This document shows, piece after piece, positions 8,711 to 13,437 of a DNA stretch of 13,437 nt (positions within the stretch are counted from its first letter, which is position 1; every line of letters begins with the position of its first letter). The position numbers and the translations under genes are program-made. The notes beneath the pieces were generated by a model, which worked only from the letters and a program-made list of their open reading frames with translations, was not told where the DNA came from and ran no database searches. This stretch comes from an uncultured Alphaproteobacteria bacterium (GTDB lineage Bacteria; Pseudomonadota; Alphaproteobacteria; Micavibrionales; Micavibrionaceae): positions 1 to 13,437 of the forward strand of contig CAMLMM010000055.1 in the NCBI GenBank assembly GCA_946481105.1, given 5' to 3'.

Positions 8711-8878
8711 ATGTCCGATTTGCCCATCCATAATTTAAACTCCGTTGCCCCAATTTCCCCAGAGTTTGTCCGTGTTGGAGGGCAAGCACTGGAACTTTCT
8801 CCTAAATTCTATATCAATCCCAGCCGTGCAGGTCCGAGTATTTTCCGCGATCCAGGGATGAGCGCAGCCTCAAAATAG
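8711..8878 (+). CDS. Small 55-residue protein of unknown function
   Basis: A short reading frame starting MSDLPIHNLNSVAPISPEF and ending DPGMSAASK. I believe it is a real gene because a perfect AGGAGG (8700-8705) lies 5 nt before the ATG, the frame is closed by tandem TAG codons (8876-8881), and a hairpin with a T-run follows immediately, so ribosome binding site, frame and terminator form a complete unit. The product is soluble, rich in Pro and Ser, without signal peptide, membrane segment or cysteine; it may be partly disordered. I do not recognise the family. It is 75 nt downstream of the toxin-like gene, with no clear terminator between, so it could be the last gene of the PDH operon or have its own promoter. 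Confidence 0.65.
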   Translation: MSDLPIHNLNSVAPISPEFVRVGGQALELSPKFYINPSRAGPSIFRDPGMSAASK

Positions 8879-8882
8879 TAGA

Positions 8883-8912
8883 TTAAGCCCTTGTTTTAAG
8901 GACTTAATTTTT
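8883..8912 (+). terminator. Intrinsic terminator after the 55-codon gene
   Basis: TTAAG (8883-8887) pairs with CTTAA (8903-8907) and CCTT (8889-8892) with AAGG (8898-8901), with one C/A mismatch between the two helices and a GTTTT loop. Five T residues follow (8908-8912). The stem is A/T-rich and modest, but the layout and position right after the stop codon support termination. Confidence 0.6.
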
Positions 8913-8946
8913 AAAGCACACACAAGTACCATTATTTTCATAATCA

Positions 8947-8955
8947 TGTTACAAT
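8947..8955 (+). promoter_or_regulatory. Extended -10 promoter giving a leaderless start at 8962
   Basis: TGTTACAAT is an extended -10 element (TG, one base, then TACAAT, five of six consensus). Counting 6 nt further puts the transcription start on the A of the ATG at 8962. No good -35 is seen, as is common with extended -10 promoters. Confidence 0.5.
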
Positions 8956-8961
8956 GAAAGG

Positions 8962-9834
8962 ATGGTCGGAAATCCGGATATTGAGAGGCTGACTAACCAG
9001 CTTCCCTTATTACAAATGATTCATGCCCAATTGGACAAGGGCAGCGATTCCATTGTCAGCGATCCGGAGATATTTCATATTCTGGTTCCCAATCCCCTTT
9101 ATGATACACAACCTGTTCATACGACCTTGCTGCAGATCATCGAGGAGCGTGCCGGTATTTATCTGGAATTAATTGATTTGCAGAGCCGGATGGCGGAAGC
9201 CGGGATGACGCGCGTAAAAACATTGGCAGCCATGTATGATTTTTATGTGCGAGATATACTGGATAAAAATGAAGGTTTTGCCCGCATGGATATTTTTCAG
9301 CAGGCCAGTGATGTCTCGCTGATGTTTGTTATCAACATGTCACAGATAAAATTTGTGAAGGCGATGACTGGAGAAGATGATGAAAGGCATCGCCGTCTAG
9401 AAGTTCGTCTGCGTCGCCAAGGAGCGCAGCTGACAGAATTCCAGGCTGTAACCATTCCGCATATAGAAAAGCTGGTATATAAAGATCCGGGTGAAGTTAC
9501 CGAGATGCAGCGTCTTACCTATTTGACGCAGTATGAAATGACGGCGCTTGATATTGCGGATTATAATATCGCACTTGCGAACCTGACGGGCAGATTGCTT
9601 GAGAATGCGGCACGGGCGCGGTATTACTGGCAGAATTCGCTGGTGATGCTGGATGGTCATAAATCGCGTAGAAATTATACGCCGATAGAAGACTTGCAGC
9701 ATGATGCTGAAATTCAGAAAATTTATCTGGAACGCTGCGTTATCTTGTTGAACAGGGCCATAATGGTCTATCAATTAGCTGAAACTGTGCAGGCCATGCA
9801 CGAAATGGCCCCAACAGTATGGCATAAGGCATAA
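8962..9834 (+). CDS. Uncharacterised 290-residue helical protein
   Basis: I do not recognise a family. The protein is soluble, with no signal peptide or membrane segment, and is predicted almost wholly alpha-helical: long runs with regular hydrophobic spacing (for example LLQIIEERAGIYLELIDLQ, TEMQRLTYLTQYEMTALDIA and YLERCVILLNRAIMVYQLAE), with a charged middle around EDDERHRRLEVRLRRQGAQ. Composition (many Met, Gln, Glu, Arg) suggests a scaffold or adaptor rather than an enzyme. A purine run (GAAAGG) touches the ATG directly with no spacing, which is useless as a Shine-Dalgarno sequence, while an extended -10 lies so that the mRNA would begin at this ATG. A later in-frame ATG at 9016 is a less likely start. 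It stands alone between the terminator at 8883-8912 and the 6S RNA gene. Confidence 0.75.
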   Translation: MVGNPDIERLTNQLPLLQMIHAQLDKGSDSIVSDPEIFHILVPNPLYDTQPVHTTLLQIIEERAGIYLELIDLQSRMAEAGMTRVKTLAAMYDFYVRDILDKNEGFARMDIFQQASDVSLMFVINMSQIKFVKAMTGEDDERHRRLEVRLRRQGAQLTEFQAVTIPHIEKLVYKDPGEVTEMQRLTYLTQYEMTALDIADYNIALANLTGRLLENAARARYYWQNSLVMLDGHKSRRNYTPIEDLQHDAEIQKIYLERCVILLNRAIMVYQLAETVQAMHEMAPTVWHKA

Positions 9835-9869
9835 TATGCTTTTTTCTACCTTTTTGGGCCAGAGTGTTC

Positions 9870-9875
9870 TATATA
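9870..9875 (+). promoter_or_regulatory. Candidate -10 element of the 6S RNA gene
   Basis: TATATA (9870-9875) lies 6 nt before G9882, where the closing stem of the proposed 6S RNA begins, so the predicted start and the fold agree. The -35 region is weak (TACCTT at 9847-9852). Confidence 0.45.
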
Positions 9876-9881
9876 AGTAAC

Positions 9882-10050
9882 GGGTTACTGCGGGGTGCGT
9901 GATACGCCATAATCCCACTGACCGATACAAATCTTGCGAGGGAGCTGTCCCTGCTGTGACCGTGGTCACGGACATATGGCGCCCACCTGTTTTACAGGGT
10001 CATCGCGGATTTTTCGCGCACACGGCCACCGTGGTACCCACATTATTTTT
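9882..10050 (+). ncRNA. ssrS: 6S RNA (SsrS), regulator of RNA polymerase
   Basis: 6S RNA mimics an open promoter and binds the housekeeping RNA polymerase holoenzyme. The gene is classically placed directly upstream of 5-formyltetrahydrofolate cyclo-ligase, exactly the context here. By hand the sequence folds as a long rod: closing stem 9882-9893 with 10029-10039 (11 pairs, one bulged U), then 9895-9901 with 10015-10021 (7 pairs), then a large central bubble. Its 3' side can form a small hairpin, CCTG/CAGG at about 9986-9998, as in other 6S RNAs. The apical arm pairs 9940-9942 with 9982-9984, 9946-9950 with 9970-9974, and 9956-9960 with 9965-9969. A T-rich run (10044-10050) follows. About 160-170 nt, normal for 6S. 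Exact ends are estimates. Confidence 0.8.
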
Positions 10051-10062
10051 ATTCGAGTGAAC

Positions 10063-10629
10063 ATGTCTGACGAAAAAAAACTGGTCCGAAAAAATGCTAA
10101 AATGCACCGCGATCAGTTGAGAATTGATCCGCACTGGCCTGAACAGGCGGCAGATATTTTCTTTGATCGTATTAAGATTGAAACCCACGCCATCGTTTCG
10201 GCCTATTACCCCATCGGCAAAGAGATGGACCCTTCGGCCATTGTCGAAGGTTTGTGGCAACAGAATATTACTGTTTGCCTTCCGGTTGTACAGGGGGACA
10301 TGATGCCGCTTAAATTTGCAGAGTGGACCGGGAAAACAGGGCTGGCCGCATCTTCTCTGGGAGTGCTGGAACCGGTCGGGCAGGATTGGCTGGACCCGGA
10401 TATACTTATCGTGCCGTTGCTGGCTTTTGACCAGCGGGGCTATCGGCTGGGGTACGGGAAGGGGCATTATGATGCGACCCTTCGGGAATTAAGGTCGAAG
10501 AAAGAAGTTCTTGCCGTCGGGCTGGCCTATGCCGAACAGGCGGTTTTACTGGCTTTGCCTATGGAAGAGCATGACCAGCAGCTGGATGTCGTGGTTACGC
10601 CGCAGAGATTCTTTGATTTTCGGCGTTAA
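10063..10629 (+). CDS. fau: 5-formyltetrahydrofolate cyclo-ligase
   Basis: ATP-dependent enzyme that converts 5-formyltetrahydrofolate to 5,10-methenyltetrahydrofolate, recycling the folate pool. From ATG 10063 it is 188 residues, normal for the family (also called ygfA or MTHFS). The diagnostic motif is the stretch PLLAFDQRGYRLGYGKGHYD near residues 125-144, containing the phosphate-binding GYGKGHYD loop. Upstream are the basic N-terminus KKLVRKNAKMHRDQL and the substrate-side segment SAYYPIGKEMDP. The frame is open upstream to an ATG at 9934, but that extension would translate the 6S RNA and is not credible. The Shine-Dalgarno sequence is poor (GAG at 10055-10057 overlaps an alternative GTG at 10057). 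ssrS and fau may share transcription by read-through. Confidence 0.95.
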   Translation: MSDEKKLVRKNAKMHRDQLRIDPHWPEQAADIFFDRIKIETHAIVSAYYPIGKEMDPSAIVEGLWQQNITVCLPVVQGDMMPLKFAEWTGKTGLAASSLGVLEPVGQDWLDPDILIVPLLAFDQRGYRLGYGKGHYDATLRELRSKKEVLAVGLAYAEQAVLLALPMEEHDQQLDVVVTPQRFFDFRR

Positions 10630-10647
10630 ACGCACTACAACACCCCT

Positions 10648-11454
10648 ATGAAAATTCTTTTTGTTGGCGATGTCGCCGCCCGTGCCGGCCGCGATGCAAT
10701 TGTGAAATATCTGCCGGAGTGTCAAAAGGCGCTCGCGCCGGATGTAATTATCGTGAACGGTGAAAATGCCGCGCATGGCATTGGCATTAATGAAAAAATC
10801 GCCCGGGAAATTTATGATGCCGGGGCGCATGTAATTACACTGGGTAATCACTCATGGGACCAGCGCGAAGTTATTCCGTACATTCAGCGCGAACCAAATT
10901 TAATCCGCCCGATTAATTATCCTGCCGGTACGCCGGGGAATGGCTATGTCATTTATGCATTGCCGGATGGACGCAGAATTCTTGTCGTTAATGCCATGGG
11001 CCGTTTATTTATGGACCCTCTGGATGACCCATTTGCGGCGCTCGATAATCTGATCAAAGCCAATCCTATGGGCAAAAACGTCAAGGCAATTTTCGTCGAT
11101 TTTCATGCGGAAGCCACGAGTGAGAAGATGGCCTTGGCGCATTATCTGGATGGGCGGGTATCGGCAGTGGTCGGTACGCACACACATATTCCAACGGCGG
11201 ATGCCCAGATATTGCCAAATGGGACGGCGTTTCAGGCTGATGCCGGCATGACCGGCGATTATAACAGCGTCATTGGTATGAAAATCGACACGCCGATTAT
11301 GCGCTTTACCCGTAAATTTGCGCTGGAAAAACTTTCACCAGCCGAAGGTGAAGGGACGTTATGTGGTGTGCTGGTGGAAACGGATGATGCTACTGGCCTG
11401 GCGAAGTCCATTCAGCCGGTGCGCAAGGGACCGCGGCTTCATAATACCTTCTAG
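10648..11454 (+). CDS. ymdB: YmdB-family metallophosphoesterase
   Basis: 268 residues, typical for the TIGR00282/YmdB family of dinuclear-metal phosphodiesterases; B. subtilis YmdB hydrolyses 2',3'-cyclic nucleotides and affects the choice between biofilm and motility. All expected metal ligands are visible: Asp8 (FVGDV), Glu39 and Asn40 (NGENAAHG), Asn67 with His68 (LGNHSWD), His153 (DFHAEATSEK), and His178 and His180 (GTHTHIPTAD). The C-terminal part GMTGDYNSVIGMK is also characteristic. It starts 18 nt after fau without a clear Shine-Dalgarno sequence and is probably co-transcribed. It ends only 2 nt from the stop of the convergent minus-strand gene, with no terminator hairpin between. This is a cytosolic enzyme and unrelated to the E. 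coli macrodomain protein also named YmdB. Confidence 0.93.
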   Translation: MKILFVGDVAARAGRDAIVKYLPECQKALAPDVIIVNGENAAHGIGINEKIAREIYDAGAHVITLGNHSWDQREVIPYIQREPNLIRPINYPAGTPGNGYVIYALPDGRRILVVNAMGRLFMDPLDDPFAALDNLIKANPMGKNVKAIFVDFHAEATSEKMALAHYLDGRVSAVVGTHTHIPTADAQILPNGTAFQADAGMTGDYNSVIGMKIDTPIMRFTRKFALEKLSPAEGEGTLCGVLVETDDATGLAKSIQPVRKGPRLHNTF

Positions 11455-11456
11455 GA

Positions 11457-11999
11457 CTAATCTTTCCGCCGATCAGGGTGTTTTTCAAAATAGCGGTAAC
11501 AGGCTTCGACGAGGGCTTTTAAAAGTTCATCCCCCCGTTGTCCGCCGTCTCCCTTAATCTGGCCCAGCAGAATGGCGCGGATGGTGGTGTGAAACGCCTG
11601 TACGATTTCAACGGCGTCAGGATCAAGATCATCGAGAACTTCCAGAAACTGGATAAGTCGGTCGGCAATGCGTGTGACAAGTTCATAATGAAACATGCCG
11701 CCATTGGCTTTTAACTGCATGGTTGGGAAAAGGATAGACGCAAAAACGGCTTCTTTATTTTCTTTATAGGCAGGGGATAGGGCTGCCTGAATGCCTTTCG
11801 AGACAGACTCAAGATACATTTCACCAAGAGGGCGGAAATCAATCGTATTATTTTCGAGCAGCGCCTGAGCTTTATTGAGTATGTCATCAGATAAACCACC
11901 ATGCCCAACCTTCATTTTCAATTTGTTTGGGGGCGTAAAAAACTCCGCATTGCGCTTCGGAGCCATTTGATAATGCTGGTCAGGATCTTTGGTTGTCAT
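11457..11999 (-). CDS. Uncharacterised 180-residue protein, second gene of a response-regulator operon
   Basis: I do not recognise a named family. The N-terminal 35 residues are polar and probably flexible (MTTKDPDQHYQMAPKRNAEF), followed by PPNKLKMKVGHGGLSDDILNKAQALLE. From about residue 30 on it is predicted helical, with no signal peptide or membrane segment. A conserved-looking helix FHYELVTRIADRLIQFLEVLDDL precedes a helical C-terminal region ending YRYFEKHPDRRKD. The start codon lies 7 nt after the stop of the response regulator, so the two are almost certainly co-transcribed and may act together, for example as an output or partner protein. The spacer carries only a weak Shine-Dalgarno sequence (GAGATAAGA). 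Its stop lies 2 nt from the ymdB stop, so the two transcripts must run into each other. Confidence 0.8.
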   Translation of the reverse strand: MTTKDPDQHYQMAPKRNAEFFTPPNKLKMKVGHGGLSDDILNKAQALLENNTIDFRPLGEMYLESVSKGIQAALSPAYKENKEAVFASILFPTMQLKANGGMFHYELVTRIADRLIQFLEVLDDLDPDAVEIVQAFHTTIRAILLGQIKGDGGQRGDELLKALVEACYRYFEKHPDRRKD

Positions 12000-12006
12000 T
12001 CTTATC

Positions 12007-12624
12007 TCATGAAAAATCTATATCATCGGAAGGCAGGTTTATTCTGCTGCTCTTGGTCAACCCGGCTTTCTGACGCAGTTCATCCAGATGGTATGAGGCT
12101 TCTTTCATGCGCTCTTTCTGGTCTTTCATCCGCTTGATATCGCTTTCGCGCTTGAATGGCCCCTGGAATGTTTCATCCGGCTTGCGGCGGCGATCTGGGC
12201 CAAAAAAATCTTCAGAGCGGACAAACTGGCGTGGCCGTTCAATAATCTGGGCGATACGTTTATACAGATCGCGGGCGGTGAATGGCTTCACCAGGAATTC
12301 GGTAACACCGGCGTCGCGGGCCTGGACCACGCGCTTCTTCTCACTGAAACCTGTCATCAGAATGACAGGCACGTAATGATTGGGACTAAGCATATCATTG
12401 CGAATGCGACGGGTCAGGGAAATACCGTCAGTCGGATGCATCATCCAGTCGGCGAGGACGATATCCGGGTTTTCCTTGCAAAATATTTTGAATCCATCAT
12501 CGCCATTACGCGCGATAATAACTTCCCCTATGCCAAACGTCATTAATAACGTCTTGCAAATTTCAAGCATCGGATTGTTGTCTTCGACAACCAGGATGCG
12601 TACTCGGTCAAAAGCGTAAGTCAT
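12007..12624 (-). CDS. Response regulator with receiver domain and charged C-terminal tail
   Basis: 205 residues. Residues 7-130 form a CheY-like receiver domain with a full set of phosphorylation residues: acidic Glu14/Asp15 (LVVEDN), phosphoacceptor Asp59 (VLADWMM), Thr91 (LMTGFS) and Lys113 (LVKPF). There is no DNA-binding output domain. After the receiver comes ERPRQFVRSEDFFGPDRRRK, a short motif seen after many alphaproteobacterial stand-alone receivers. A strongly charged helical region (about 155-190, rich in K, R, E, D) follows, perhaps a coiled coil or a protein-docking segment. It probably acts by protein contacts, and its downstream neighbour is a candidate partner. No histidine kinase is encoded in the window. 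The start has no Shine-Dalgarno sequence. It is divergent from yebC. Confidence 0.92.
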   Translation of the reverse strand: MTYAFDRVRILVVEDNNPMLEICKTLLMTFGIGEVIIARNGDDGFKIFCKENPDIVLADWMMHPTDGISLTRRIRNDMLSPNHYVPVILMTGFSEKKRVVQARDAGVTEFLVKPFTARDLYKRIAQIIERPRQFVRSEDFFGPDRRRKPDETFQGPFKRESDIKRMKDQKERMKEASYHLDELRQKAGLTKSSRINLPSDDIDFS

Positions 12625-12679
12625 GCGTGAATCGGCACCTAAAGATACGGGTAGTCTAACCCTTATGGTTCAGATTAGG

Positions 12680-12685
12680 AGTATA
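12680..12685 (-). promoter_or_regulatory. Candidate -10 element for the response-regulator operon
   Basis: On the minus strand this reads TATACT, five of six to the consensus, about 55 nt upstream of the response-regulator start. No convincing -35 lies at the right distance. Low confidence. Confidence 0.25.
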
Positions 12686-12772
12686 AAATGAATATTTTCT
12701 AAAGAAATCTGTCTAAAATTGATTTTCAAGGGGGGGCGTGCTAATCCAGTTCCATAAATATGGAGATTTATG

Positions 12773-13437
12773 ATGGCTGGTCATTCCCAGTTTAAGAATA
12801 TTATGCATAAAAAGGGCCGCGCGGATGCAAAGCGGGCCAAGGTATTTACGAAATTGGGGCGCGAGATTCAGGTGGCTGCCAAACTGGGCGGCGGAAGTCC
12901 GGAATTTAACCCGCGTTTACGTGCTGCCATTCTGGCCGCCCGGGCCGAGAACATGCCGAATGACCGTATCAAGAAATCCATTGATGCGGGCCTCGGCGTT
13001 GGCGATCAGGCTGATTATGTCGAAATCCGTTATGAAGGTTACGCGCCGGGTGGCGTGGCCGTGATTGTCGAGGCACTGACCGATAATAAAAACCGTACCG
13101 CCGGGGATGTGCGTTCGTCCTTTACCAAATATGGCGGTAATCTGGGTGAAACGGGGTCGGTTGGTTTTATGTTCGACCATATCGGCCAGATTATGTACCC
13201 GGCCAACAAGGCATCGGCTGATGACATGTTTGAAGCCGCGCTGGAAGCCGGGGCTGATAATGTCGAAAGTACGGCAGACGGGCATGAGATTCAGACAACG
13301 CCAGAAAGTTTTATCGCTGTGCGCGACGCGTTGGAAAAGAAATTCGGCGAAGCTGAAAAAGCTGCCATTACCTTTAAGCCGAACGTTATGACCCCGGTCG
13401 ATGCGGATACGCTTAGGACTATTATGAAGCTCGTGGA
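12773..13437 (+). CDS. yebC: YebC/PmpR-family protein, 3' end cut by window edge
   Basis: 221 complete codons are present of a family usually about 245-250 residues long; the frame is still open at the last base, so about 25-30 residues are missing. The N-terminus [20 protein letters not shown] is the family signature, followed by [26 protein letters not shown], the domain-2 segment [23 protein letters not shown] and the stretch [15 protein letters not shown]. Members have long been annotated as transcriptional regulators (PmpR); more recent work links the family to ribosome function at difficult sequences. Two ATGs stand in tandem (12770 and 12773). I chose 12773 because GGAG (12762-12765) is then 7 nt away and the protein begins with the canonical MAGHS. 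In many alphaproteobacteria ruvC lies downstream, here beyond the edge. Confidence 0.96.
   Translation, partial: MAGHSQFKNIMHKKGRADAKRAKVFTKLGREIQVAAKLGGGSPEFNPRLRAAILAARAENMPNDRIKKSIDAGLGVGDQADYVEIRYEGYAPGGVAVIVEALTDNKNRTAGDVRSSFTKYGGNLGETGSVGFMFDHIGQIMYPANKASADDMFEAALEAGADNVESTADGHEIQTTPESFIAVRDALEKKFGEAEKAAITFKPNVMTPVDADTLRTIMKLV

Noticed and set aside
9934..10062. N-terminal extension of the cyclo-ligase frame to ATG 9934
   Set aside because: It would translate the 6S RNA region, gives a Cys/His/Arg-rich stretch unlike the family, and makes the protein 43 residues too long.
12649..12662. Hairpin GGGT-AGTCTA-ACCC between the divergent genes
   Set aside because: A 4-bp stem with no T-run on either strand is not meaningful as a terminator or attenuator.

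Overview
The window looks like chromosomal core sequence from an alphaproteobacterium of middling G+C. The main reasons are the order eno, ftsB-like gene, pdhA; an E1-beta subunit (PdhB) with its own N-terminal lipoyl domain, which is typical of alphaproteobacteria; a 6S RNA directly upstream of 5-formyltetrahydrofolate cyclo-ligase; and a receiver-domain protein with a charged tail of a kind common in this class. A Micavibrio-like or Rhodospirillales-like lineage is a guess. I see no transposase, integrase, CRISPR array, tRNA or rRNA gene. Both window edges cut genes: the 5' part of enolase and the 3' end of yebC are missing.

Layout. 1-951 is the C-terminal part of enolase, followed by a strong intrinsic terminator. 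An ftsB-like division gene follows at 1126-1449. From about 1597 to 8635 all genes lie head to tail on the + strand and look like one pyruvate dehydrogenase operon: pdhA, a secreted rhodanese-like protein, pdhB, a CsaA-like tRNA-binding-domain protein, a small secreted protein, pdhC, lpdA, and a membrane-anchored protein whose C-terminal domain resembles toxin-type (BECR-fold) ribonucleases. Enolase makes phosphoenolpyruvate and the PDH complex turns pyruvate into acetyl-CoA, so the left half is central carbon metabolism with four extra genes inserted in or appended to the operon.

8636-10640 holds a 55-codon gene with an ideal ribosome binding site and its own terminator, an unrecognised 290-residue helical protein that may be translated from a leaderless mRNA, the 6S RNA gene, and the cyclo-ligase gene. 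A YmdB-type metallophosphoesterase follows and ends 2 nt from a convergent two-gene minus-strand operon (a response regulator followed by an unrecognised 180-residue protein). The window closes with the 5' part of yebC, divergent from the response regulator.

The points most worth a second look are the ribonuclease-toxin-like protein coupled to lpdA, the secreted proteins interleaved with PDH genes, the 55-codon gene with its possible general-stress promoter, and the 6S RNA, for which a long closing stem can be folded by hand.
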